NCBI GenBank assembly: GCA_026225215.1
Contig: JAMFSI010000031.1
Coordinates: 1 to 64,000 of the forward strand
DNA from: Sphingomonas palustris
GTDB lineage: Bacteria > Pseudomonadota > Alphaproteobacteria > Sphingomonadales > Sphingomonadaceae
DNA: 64,000 nucleotides
Reading direction: 5' to 3'
The notes beneath the pieces were generated by a model. It was not told the DNA's origin. It was given only the letters and a program-made list of their open reading frames with translations, and searched no databases. Within the stretch, counting starts at the first letter, position 1; the number at the start of each line of letters is the position of its first letter. This document shows positions 10,990-19,789 of the stretch, piece by piece. The position numbers and the translations under genes are program-made.

Positions 10990-11958
10990 TCAGGCGCGGT
11001 CTTCTTCATCGAGATTGCGGTCAACGATGAAACGTGGCCGGCGTTTGGTTTCGAAATAGATCTTGCCGATATATTCGCCGATAATGCCGATACAGAGCAA
11101 TTGCACACCACAGATAAAATAGATCGGTACCACGGTCGATGCCCATCCTGGTACCGTCGAGCGCAGAAACAGCGTGCTGACCAATGCCCATCCGGCCAGC
11201 AGGAACGAGCCGGTGGACACCACGATACCCAGCAGGGTGATCAGTCGCAGCGGGCGGATCGAAAAAGACGTCAGCCCTTCGAGGGCAAATGCGATCATCT
11301 TGCGCAAGGGATATTTCGATTTTCCGGCAAAGCGTTCCGCACGACGATATGGCACGGTGGCGACGGTAAATCCGAGTTGCGGCACCAGCGCCCGCAGGAA
11401 CAGATTGACCTCGGTATACTCGGCCAGCGCCCGCAGTGCTTCGGCGCTCATCAGGCGGTAATCCGCGTGATCGGCGACAATGGTTACCCCCATGCTCTTC
11501 ATGAACCGGTAGAAGCTACGGGCGGTCGTGCGCTTGAACCAGCTGTCGGAACCGCGATCGTTGCGAATGCCCAATACGATATCGACGCCGCCCCGATAAG
11601 CATCGACCATGCTGCCGATTACCGAAGGATCGTCCTGAAGGTCGGCATCGAGAGTGATTACGGCGTCCCGGTTCGCGGCTGCCGAGAGGCCTGCCATCAG
11701 CGCGTTCTGGTGACCCCGGTTGCGCGACAGCTTGACGCCGGAAAACCGATTGTCCTGACGATGCAGTTCCTCGATCAACGCCCAGGTGCGATCCTGCGAT
11801 CCGTCATCCACGAAATAGACCCGCGCCGATGCGATTCGGCCTTCTGCCTGCAAGCCATCCAGCAGCGACCGCAGCTGCCTTGCGGTTTCTCCTATGACGT
11901 CTTCTTCATTGTAACACGGCAGGACGAGGCCGAGGCTGGGCGCAAGACGCAAGCTCAT
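10990..11958 (-). CDS. Family 2 glycosyltransferase (GtrB / dolichol-phosphate mannosyltransferase-like)
   Basis: LVLPCYNEEDVIGETARQL, VYFVDDGSQDRTW, ITLDADLQDDPSVI, two C-terminal TM helices. Confidence 0.94.
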   Translation of the reverse strand: MSLRLAPSLGLVLPCYNEEDVIGETARQLRSLLDGLQAEGRIASARVYFVDDGSQDRTWALIEELHRQDNRFSGVKLSRNRGHQNALMAGLSAAANRDAVITLDADLQDDPSVIGSMVDAYRGGVDIVLGIRNDRGSDSWFKRTTARSFYRFMKSMGVTIVADHADYRLMSAEALRALAEYTEVNLFLRALVPQLGFTVATVPYRRAERFAGKSKYPLRKMIAFALEGLTSFSIRPLRLITLLGIVVSTGSFLLAGWALVSTLFLRSTVPGWASTVVPIYFICGVQLLCIGIIGEYIGKIYFETKRRPRFIVDRNLDEEDRA

Positions 11959-12458
11959 GATGCGATCCGGTGGCGAAATGTGAAATAGCGAGCGCCCAGA
12001 AAAGTAAGCGCGGTATAGGCTGGTACGCCCAATGCCTGAGCGATCCGGACGTCAATGCCGAGCCTATCGTGCAGACCGATCACCAGCAGCAACTGCGCTG
12101 CATATGCGCCGCCGACCACGCACAACCACGCCATGAAGCTCTTGCGCCAGTCTCCGCTGTCCGCAAATGTCCAGCTACGGTTGATGACGAAGGATACCAG
12201 GATGCCCCCCGCATAGCCGACCGCATTGGCCCCGCGATAATCGTTGCCCAACGCCATGAAAACATAGATCAGCGCCAGGCCGACCGCGCTGTTCAACACA
12301 CCTACCGCCAGAAAGCGCAGCAATTGCACGGCTATTTTCTCGCGATCATCGAATATTGACCGCCCAGCGGCAGCCAGGACAAGCTTGGTTCGAGTCCACG
12401 CAGCCGCGCCAGCACGCGGGGAAAAAACACATGGTAGCGAATTTGGGGGGATATCCAA
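11955..12458 (-). CDS. GtrA-like flippase family protein (start uncertain)
   Basis: LLRFLAVGVLNSAVGLALIYVF...VSFVINRSWTFADSG...ARYFTFRH GtrA signature; start probably downstream of 12458. Confidence 0.88.
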   Translation of the reverse strand: MDIPPNSLPCVFSPRAGAAAWTRTKLVLAAAGRSIFDDREKIAVQLLRFLAVGVLNSAVGLALIYVFMALGNDYRGANAVGYAGGILVSFVINRSWTFADSGDWRKSFMAWLCVVGGAYAAQLLLVIGLHDRLGIDVRIAQALGVPAYTALTFLGARYFTFRHRIAS

Positions 12459-13024
12459 CCGGCCGCTTTCGCCGCCCTGACCAGGCTGCTGGCGCGAATC
12501 AGCCGCGCGTTGGCATCAAACGGGCAGGTATTCACCGCGCGGACGGTTAGCGGATTAAATGGATTATGTTCGAATATCGCCAATCGACCACCGGGCGATG
12601 TGACTCGATGCAATTCAGTCAGCCAGTGAACGTGCCGATCATGCTCGATGTGATGGAAGACGCAGGCCGAGAACGCCAGATCAACACTGGCATCATCCAC
12701 CGGCACCCGCTCTTGCGCTACCTCGACGAAGCTGGCGCCGCCGGGAAAACGAGCAGCAGCAAGCTCCAGGCTGCGCGGCGAGGCATCGGCACAAATCAGT
12801 GTTGCAGCCGGAAAGTATTTCCTGAAAAATGGCATCGACGCGCCAATACCCGCTCCAAAATCGATTATGCGGTCGGTAACGATGCCGGATCTTTCCAACA
12901 CATCCCTAAGTGTCCTGACCTTATATTCCGCGAAAAATTCGGGATCTTCGCCCGTAATCGCGATATTGCCGCGATGCGCTTGTAAATATTCGTCGGCATA
13001 TTGATCAAATTCGGCAAGGCTCAT
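12332..13024 (-). CDS. SAM-dependent class I methyltransferase
   Basis: IIDFGAGIGASMPFFRKYFPAATLICADASPRSLELAAARF motif I/II; start at MSLAEFDQYADEYL. Confidence 0.88.
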   Translation of the reverse strand: MSLAEFDQYADEYLQAHRGNIAITGEDPEFFAEYKVRTLRDVLERSGIVTDRIIDFGAGIGASMPFFRKYFPAATLICADASPRSLELAAARFPGGASFVEVAQERVPVDDASVDLAFSACVFHHIEHDRHVHWLTELHRVTSPGGRLAIFEHNPFNPLTVRAVNTCPFDANARLIRASSLVRAAKAAGWISPQIRYHVFFPRVLARLRGLEPSLSWLPLGGQYSMIARK

Positions 13025-13280
13025 CAAGCCATCTCCAGCATATGCACTTGGGCAAATTGCGCTCGCATCCGCGATTTTCAGCCTGTGTATAACCAAATGT
13101 TTAGAGCAAATGGTTAATAATCTCGCCAGGTTTTTAGAGATGTAGCCAGACGGGCAAGCACGCACAATCGCGCGCGCGGGATCGGTCGCCAGCTTGGCCC
13201 ACAGTTGTAAAAGGGTTGCCTGCTCCCATACGTCCTCGTTAATGCGCGCCAAAGCCAATGAGCGCTGCGAGAGGAATCAC

Positions 13281-14153
13281 ATGAGCCAATACGACCACCT
13301 CATCGGCCGGGAACTCGCCAGCGGCACCTGGAGCTGGAATTCGGATCGGGCCTTGCTCTATGCGGTCGGGGTGGGCGCGGGGCTGGATGATGCGCAGCAG
13401 GAATTGCAGTTCACTACCGAGAACACCCCCGGCCTGCCCCAGCAGGTGATCCCCTCGTTCCTGACGCTGATGCTGCTGCCCAGCGATTGGCTCGATGTCA
13501 TCGGCTGGAAGAGCGAGGGGTTGAGCCCGGTCGGCATGGTCCATGGCGAACAGAGCGTGACGCTGGCGCGGCCGCTGCCGGTCGAAGGCAAGGCGCGTCT
13601 CTCGACGGTGCTGCGCGGGATCTATGACAAGGGTTCGGGCGCGCTGGTGGTCAAGGATACCACGATCACGCTGAGCGATAGCGGTGAGTTGCTGGGCTCC
13701 GCCACCATGCGGTTGTTTGCGCAAGGCAGGGGCGGCTTTGGCGGTCCGCGCAATCCTGACGGCGATCCGCTGTGGACCCGACCCGAGCGCCAGCCAGATG
13801 CGGTGATTTCCTTGCCGGTCGGGGTCAATCAGTCGCTGATTTACCGCCTCTCGGGCGACCGCCATCCGCATGGCACCGAACCGGGGCGAGCCCGCGCCGA
13901 TGGTTTCGAACGGCCGATCTTCTACGGCCAGGGCTCCTTCGGGGTCGCATGCCGCGCTTTGGTCAGGGGCCTTTGCGAGGGCGATGTCGCTCGGTTCGGC
14001 CATATGGAGGGGCGTTTTTCCAAGCCGGTATTTCCCGGTGATCGGCTCGATACGCTGATCTGGCGTACCGATGATGGGGCGCAATTCCAGATGGTCGCCA
14101 ATGGCGAAAGGCTGGTGCTCGATCGCGGGTTTTTCCGCTTCAGCCAAGCTTAG
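13281..14153 (+). CDS. MaoC / hydratase-2-family protein with atypical active-site motif
   Basis: YAVGVGAGLDDAQQELQFTTENTPGLPQQVIPSF; C-term MEGRFSKPVFPGDRLDTLIWR typical of 2-enoyl-CoA hydratase 2. Confidence 0.88.
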   Translation: MSQYDHLIGRELASGTWSWNSDRALLYAVGVGAGLDDAQQELQFTTENTPGLPQQVIPSFLTLMLLPSDWLDVIGWKSEGLSPVGMVHGEQSVTLARPLPVEGKARLSTVLRGIYDKGSGALVVKDTTITLSDSGELLGSATMRLFAQGRGGFGGPRNPDGDPLWTRPERQPDAVISLPVGVNQSLIYRLSGDRHPHGTEPGRARADGFERPIFYGQGSFGVACRALVRGLCEGDVARFGHMEGRFSKPVFPGDRLDTLIWRTDDGAQFQMVANGERLVLDRGFFRFSQA

Positions 14154-14196
14154 ATGTGATACGCGGTTGCACTCGTCGCAATCCGAGCCCCCTTCT

Positions 14197-14288
14197 CCGT
14201 CCGTGCTGAGCTTGTCGAAGGACTGTCCCTCTTTTCTTGGGCTTACCCGAAGAATAAGGCAGTGCTTCGACAAGCTCAGCACGGACGG
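14197..14288. repeat. Family A inverted repeat (GAGCTTGTCGAAG type), copy 1
   Basis: 29-nt arms 14197-14225 and 14260-14288 match at 28/29 positions as inverted repeats. Confidence 0.92.
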
Positions 14289-14304
14289 AACGTGGGCGGT
14301 CATT

Positions 14305-14917
14305 GCACCTGAATATCGGTTCACCGATTGCACCTGGCCGCCATCGATCCGGTAATTCGCGCCATTGACGAAATCCGATAGCGCTGGCGATGAACGTCAC
14401 CAATGTGCCGATATCCTGCGGCCGACCGTAGCGCGTGGACGAACCGGGAAGCAGGCCGAACTCCATGAACCGCGCCTCGCGCTGATCGAGGTCGTCGGGC
14501 CAGTTCTGCGCATCGCCCATCGTCGTCAGCGTGCGCTCGAGCATTTCGGTGCGGGTGCAGCCGGGGCTCACGGCGTTGACCGTGAGCCCGTTCCCAATCC
14601 GCTTGCTCGATATCCGCGAGCGGGTTGCGACCGATGTTGCACACGGCATTGTTGACCGCGCAGTCGAGGCCGCCGAAACTGTCCACCGCGGTCTTGACCA
14701 TGCGCTGGACATCGGTGGATTTGCCGACGTCCGCCGCCACGAAGATCGCTTCGCCGCCGCTATCGCGAATGGCTTTGGCGGTCGCCTCGCCGTCTTCAGG
14801 GTTGAGATCGGCTATCACCACTTTCGCGCCTTCGCGGGCGAAAATATGCGCGCAGGCGGCACCGAGACCGCACCCCGCGCCCGTGACCAGCGCGACTTTG
14901 CCGGATAGATATCCCAT
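14305..14917 (-). pseudogene. SDR-family oxidoreductase pseudogene (internal deletion and frameshift)
   Basis: N-term MGYLSGKVALVTGAGCGLGAACAHIFAREGAKVVIADLNPEDG...; middle jumps from ...IEQADWE to NGLTVNAVSPGCTRTEML in another frame; C-term SDFVNGANYRIDGGQVQSV in a third frame; Ser/Tyr-x3-Lys region absent. Confidence 0.88.
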
Positions 14918-15056
14918 CAGTGCTCCTTCCCTTGCCGGTCATCGGCCGGTTCCTTGTGGTTTGTATCCGTATGCAAAGCTGGCAAACACCCGATAATCGC
15001 GCGTGACTGAGCAACTGCTCCATGACATAGTCGACGAAAGATCCCCGGAGAACACC

Positions 15057-17144
15057 ATGGCCAGCGCGCCCGCAGACGTTCAGAGCAGTTCCATTGCCAA
15101 GCCCGCCCGCAAGGCTGAAACCATTACCAAGCGTAGTTACTGCAAAATCTGCACGAACCAATGCGGCGTCGTCGTTGAGGTCGCAGGCAATGAGATCGTC
15201 CGGGTAAAGGGTGATTTCGAGCATCCGCTCAGCAAGGGCTATACTTGCCCCAAGGGTCGCGCCATCGGCCGCTCGCATCATAACCCCGCTGCGATCACTC
15301 AACCGATGATGCGCAAAGACGGCGAGTTGGTTGCAGCCAGTTGGGACGAATGTCTCGATGACCTGGCCGCGCGTTTGCGCGCCGTGGTCGATGAGCATGG
15401 CCCCAATTCCGTCGGTTTCTACTTCGGTAGCGGGTTGGGCATGGACGCCTCGGGTTTCCGCATGGGTGAGGCTTTCTATAACGCGCTCGGCGCTCCGCCG
15501 AAATTCTCGCCATTGACCATCGATGGCACCGCCAAGGTGCTGGTCGCCTGCATGGTCGGCGGCTTTCCGGGGCTCGGCCCCAAAACCGATAACGATAATG
15601 TCGAAATGCTGCTTTACGTCGGCAGCAACCCAATGGTCAGCCATGGCCACAATACCGGCATGTTCAACCCTGCCGGACCGATCCGCGCCGCTGCCGAGCG
15701 CGGCGATGTCTGGACGATCGATCCGCTGTTGACCGAAACCGCAAAGTTCTCGACCGGTCACATCGCGCCTTATCCCGGCAAGGATTACGCGATCCTGGCG
15801 TGGCTGGTGCGCGAGATACTGGATGGCGGGCCGATCGACCTGGCGCAGCCGGTCATCGGCATGGAGGAATTGCGCAACGCGCTGGCCGGCTTCGATCGCG
15901 CTACTGCCGCCGCGATCGCCGGGGTGACGGAAGCGGAACTGGACGCCCTGCTGGCGGCAATCCGGCGCCACGGGCATGTCGTCGTCGAAACCGGCACCGG
16001 CGTCACCATGTCGGTCAGCGCCAATGTTACCCAGTGGCTGGCCTGGGTGCTGACGATCCTGACCGGAAAAATGAACCGCAAGGGTGGCACCTGGTTCCAC
16101 CCCGGCTTTATCACCCAATACGACAGCTTCGAACTGCCGTTGATGGAAGACCCGTTCACCCCCGGCGCGCCGACCATGCCCGATGTGTCGGGGCTGATCG
16201 GCGACTGGCCTTGCGCCGCGCTTCCCGGAGAGATCGAAGCCGGCAATATTCGCGCTCTGGTCAATCTAGGTGGCAGTCTGATCCGCTCGTTTCCCGATGC
16301 CAATCTGCTCGCTCCCGCGCTGGCGAAACTGGTGGTCAATGTCGATCTCGAGATCGTCGAGAATGAAACCACTGCACTGTCGACGCATGTCCTGCCGACG
16401 AAGGATCAGGTCGAGCGGCCCGATTTGTCGCTGTGGGATACGCTCAGCGGCAGTCTGTCGATGATGTACACCGCCGCGCCGCTCGCGCCGATGGGCGAGC
16501 GGCGCTCGGCATGGTGGATCATTTCGCAGATCATGCGGCGGATGGATCTGCCGGTGGCCGAGCATGTGCCGGCGGACGATCGTCTGGAGGGCGCCGACGA
16601 TGCCATGCTGGCAACGCTGATGGCCGGCGCGCGCTGCACATTCGAGGAATTGGCGGCGGCAGGTACGGTCAGCCTGCCGATGGAATTTCCCGCAAACTGG
16701 CTCGACGCGCATATCGAGCGGATCGGTGGCTGGCGGCTCGCGCCGGCCAAACTGGTGGATCTGTGGCAGGAGCTGCGCGTCGCCGATGAGGCTGCGTTGA
16801 GCAGCGGCCCGCGCCCACTATGCTTCATCTCCCGCCGTCAGCGGCGCAAGCTCAACGCTTCGCTCAGCTTTCTCGGTAGCCCGGCCGACATCATTCTCCA
16901 TCCCGAGGATGCAGCGGCACACGGCATCGTCACCGGTGGCAAGGTGCGGGTCCATACCGCGCGCGGCGAGATTTTTCTCACGGCTCTAGTCAGCGACACC
17001 ATCCGCCCCGGCGTGGCCTCGATCCCGCATGGCCATGAAACCGCGAACGTCAATCTGCTGACCAACGTCAATGATATCGACGCAATGACCGGGATGGTGC
17101 TGTACACCGGCGTGCCGATCGGGGTTGAAGCGGTCGCGGCATAA
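15057..17144 (+). CDS. Molybdopterin-dependent oxidoreductase (DMSO reductase / formate dehydrogenase superfamily)
   Basis: YCKICTNQCGVVVEVAGNEIVRVKGDFEHPLSKGYTCPKGRA [4Fe-4S] motif; molybdopterin dinucleotide binding C-term domain; in-frame ORF extends from 15003. Confidence 0.92.
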   Translation: MASAPADVQSSSIAKPARKAETITKRSYCKICTNQCGVVVEVAGNEIVRVKGDFEHPLSKGYTCPKGRAIGRSHHNPAAITQPMMRKDGELVAASWDECLDDLAARLRAVVDEHGPNSVGFYFGSGLGMDASGFRMGEAFYNALGAPPKFSPLTIDGTAKVLVACMVGGFPGLGPKTDNDNVEMLLYVGSNPMVSHGHNTGMFNPAGPIRAAAERGDVWTIDPLLTETAKFSTGHIAPYPGKDYAILAWLVREILDGGPIDLAQPVIGMEELRNALAGFDRATAAAIAGVTEAELDALLAAIRRHGHVVVETGTGVTMSVSANVTQWLAWVLTILTGKMNRKGGTWFHPGFITQYDSFELPLMEDPFTPGAPTMPDVSGLIGDWPCAALPGEIEAGNIRALVNLGGSLIRSFPDANLLAPALAKLVVNVDLEIVENETTALSTHVLPTKDQVERPDLSLWDTLSGSLSMMYTAAPLAPMGERRSAWWIISQIMRRMDLPVAEHVPADDRLEGADDAMLATLMAGARCTFEELAAAGTVSLPMEFPANWLDAHIERIGGWRLAPAKLVDLWQELRVADEAALSSGPRPLCFISRRQRRKLNASLSFLGSPADIILHPEDAAAHGIVTGGKVRVHTARGEIFLTALVSDTIRPGVASIPHGHETANVNLLTNVNDIDAMTGMVLYTGVPIGVEAVAA

Positions 17145-17161
17145 TAAAAGATAGCGGGAGA

Positions 17162-17971
17162 ATGAGCATGTCTTTGAAGGAGCGCTACGGTCCGTGGGCC
17201 TTGCTGGTCGGCGGCTCGGAAGGGATTGGCGAACATATCGCGCGTAAGCTGGCCAAGGATGGGATCAACATCATCCTGGTCGCCCGCAAGCCCGAAGCAC
17301 TGGCGGCGACAGCGCAGATCCTGCGCGACGAAAGCGGCGTGGAAGTTCGCACAATCCAGCTCGACATCAGCCGCGATGATATGCTGGAGCGCATCCAGGA
17401 GGTCACCGACGGGCTCGAAGTGGGTCTGCTGCTCCACAATGTCGGGGGCGCCAAGGGCTTCGGCCCATTCGTCGATTGCAAGCTCGATCACGTCATGGCG
17501 GCAGTGCGCAACAACCCGATCGCGCTGACCAAGCTCGCGCATCATTTTGGCGGCGCGATGGCGAAGCGCGGGCGCGGCGGCATTCTGATGATCGGCTCGA
17601 TCGCGGGGAACGCCGGCGGCTATTATCTGGCCAGCTATTCCGCCGCCAAGGCCTGGAATCAGATCCTGATGGAAGCGCTATGGGCCGAAATGCAACCGCG
17701 GGGCGTCGATGTGCTCGCCATACCGATCGGCGCGGCGAATACGCCGGCGCGGATACGCAGTGGCACGATCGACGATGACCAGATGAACGTGGTCAGCCCG
17801 GAGGAGGTCGCGCAGCAGGCGCTCGACCAATTGCCGCACGGGCCGGTTTATGTGCTGCCCGAGCATCGTGATTTCTTCGACTCGCTGAATACGCCGCAGC
17901 GTCGCGAATCTGCTGAAGCGCAACGTGACCTACTATTGAAAATGCTGCCTTCGGCTCAGGCCAAGGTTTAG
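17162..17971 (+). CDS. SDR-family NAD(P)-dependent oxidoreductase
   Basis: LLVGGSEGIGEHIARKLAKDG, YLASYSAAKAW (YxxxK). Confidence 0.9.
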   Translation: MSMSLKERYGPWALLVGGSEGIGEHIARKLAKDGINIILVARKPEALAATAQILRDESGVEVRTIQLDISRDDMLERIQEVTDGLEVGLLLHNVGGAKGFGPFVDCKLDHVMAAVRNNPIALTKLAHHFGGAMAKRGRGGILMIGSIAGNAGGYYLASYSAAKAWNQILMEALWAEMQPRGVDVLAIPIGAANTPARIRSGTIDDDQMNVVSPEEVAQQALDQLPHGPVYVLPEHRDFFDSLNTPQRRESAEAQRDLLLKMLPSAQAKV

Positions 17972-17990
17972 AATATCACGCCCCCTTAAA

Positions 17991-18126
17991 TCCTCCCCCT
18001 TTGGGGAGGTGGCAGCCCGCAGCGCTGACGGAGGGGGCGGATTGGCGCTAATCTCGTCACGGAGAGGCATCTGCTAGCTACCCCCTCCGTCTCGCTGCGC
18101 GAGCTACCTCCCCCAGTGGGGGAGGA
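17991..18126. repeat. Family B inverted repeat (CCTCCCC...GGGGAGGTGGCA), copy 1
   Basis: tcctccccctttggggaggtggcagcccgcagcgctgacggagggggcgg and an inverted unit at 18081-18126; located between convergent gene ends. Confidence 0.88.
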
Positions 18127-18136
18127 TTTTGGTGCC

Positions 18137-19573
18137 TTACGCTACCCGCATCTTGAACGACACGTTCTTGACGACAGTATAGGACTGCAAGCCCTCTACC
18201 CCGCCTTCGCGACCATAGCCGCTGTCCTTGACCCCGCCGAACGGGGTTTCGGCCAGCGATGCCACGAAGTGATTGATCGACAGGTTCCCGCATTCGAGCC
18301 CGTCCATCAGCCTATCGGCGTTGCTGGCGCTATCGGTGAAGGCATAGGCGGCCAGCCCGAACGGCAGCGAATTGGCCATGGCGATGGCTTCATCGAGATC
18401 GCTGAAGCGCTGGATCAACAACAGCGGACCGAAGGGCTCTTCATGCAGTACGCGGCAGTCTGAAGGCATGTCGGCGAGAACGGTGATGGGATAGAAGAAA
18501 CCATCGCCTTCGGGCCGATTGCCACCCGCCGCGATCGCCGCGCCTTTGCTCCGCGCATCTTCGACCAGGGCTGCAATCGCCTCGACCCGGCGCGGATTGG
18601 CGAGCGGGCCGACGTCGGTATCACCGTCGATCCCGCTGCCCATCCGCAATTCGGCGGCGCGCTTGGCGGCGGTTTCGACGAAGCTATCGTAGATGCTGTC
18701 GTGGACGATCCAGCGCGTCGGCGCGACGCAGACTTGCCCGGCGTTGCGGGTCTTGATCGCCACCGAGGCCAGCGCGGTTGCCACGGGATCGGCATCGGCG
18801 CAGACAATCACCGGGCCATGGCCGCCCAGTTCCATGATCGCGGGCTTCATATGCTGCCCGGCGAGCGCAGCGAGATGCTTGCCGACCGGCACCGAACCGG
18901 TGAAATGCACCAGCCGGATCGAGGGATGTGGGATCAGCGCCTCGGAGATTTCCGAAGGCGTGCCGTAAAGCAGATTGAACACCCCCGGCGGCAAACCAGC
19001 ATCGATCAGCGCCTGGGCCAATTGCATCGAGCCTGCCGGGGTTTCCTCCGAAGCCTTGAGGATGATCGCGCAACCCGATGCGAGCGCGCCGGCGATCTTG
19101 CGCGAGGGCGAACTGACCGGGTAATTCCAGGGCGAAAAGCCGGCGACGATGCCGATCGGCTCGCGCAGCACGATGTGGCGCATCCCCTGCTCGCCGGGAA
19201 TGACGCGTCCATAGAGCCGCAAGGCCTCATTAGCGTCCCACTCGAGGATACTGCAGGCCCGCAGCACTTCCAGCTTCGATTGCGCCAACGGCTTGCCCTG
19301 CTCGAGGGTCGAGACATAAGCGATCTCATCCGCCCGCTCGCGGATCAGTTGTGCGGCGCGCAGGATGATCTTCGCCCGCTCGCCCGGAGCGACCCGACGC
19401 CACTTGGCGAAACCCCGCTCGGCTGCGGCGATGGCGTCGGCGATATCGTCCGGGCCGGCACAGGGCAGCATGCCGAGCACGCTCTGGTCTGCCGGGTTGA
19501 GCACTGGAATGCGCCTTGCCGGGCGGCGCCATTCGCCATCGATCAGGAGCGCCAGTTCGGGATAGGCCGTCAT
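18137..19573 (-). CDS. NAD-dependent aldehyde dehydrogenase (succinate-semialdehyde dehydrogenase-like)
   Basis: 478 aa; FSPWNYP, MELGGHGPVIVCADAD, NAGQVCVAPTR catalytic Cys, HEEPFGPLL. Confidence 0.95.
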   Translation of the reverse strand: MTAYPELALLIDGEWRRPARRIPVLNPADQSVLGMLPCAGPDDIADAIAAAERGFAKWRRVAPGERAKIILRAAQLIRERADEIAYVSTLEQGKPLAQSKLEVLRACSILEWDANEALRLYGRVIPGEQGMRHIVLREPIGIVAGFSPWNYPVSSPSRKIAGALASGCAIILKASEETPAGSMQLAQALIDAGLPPGVFNLLYGTPSEISEALIPHPSIRLVHFTGSVPVGKHLAALAGQHMKPAIMELGGHGPVIVCADADPVATALASVAIKTRNAGQVCVAPTRWIVHDSIYDSFVETAAKRAAELRMGSGIDGDTDVGPLANPRRVEAIAALVEDARSKGAAIAAGGNRPEGDGFFYPITVLADMPSDCRVLHEEPFGPLLLIQRFSDLDEAIAMANSLPFGLAAYAFTDSASNADRLMDGLECGNLSINHFVASLAETPFGGVKDSGYGREGGVEGLQSYTVVKNVSFKMRVA

Positions 19574-19789
19574 CGTGTTTCCATTATTCCTGTCGCGGCA
19601 AGATGGTCCGCTGCGTCGCCGCCCTTTGCGTCAAACCGGCGTCGGCAGGCAAGGAAAATGATCCGTTTACGCGCGGCAATACGAACGGCGCGCGTAGCCT
19701 GATCCGCTCCGCGCCCCGTAACGATCCCGGCAATTCATTTGCATTTGCTGCGCGCCGCCAAAGTGCGGTGCGCAGCAAATGGATGACAA

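Noticed and set aside
14796-16118. 440-aa minus-strand ORF
   Set aside because: Antisense to the molybdopterin oxidoreductase; composition of a shadow ORF
17991-18126. CRISPR-like array suspicion from repeated GC-rich units
   Set aside because: Only paired inverted units with no regular spacers and no cas genes; fits a dispersed inverted repeat instead
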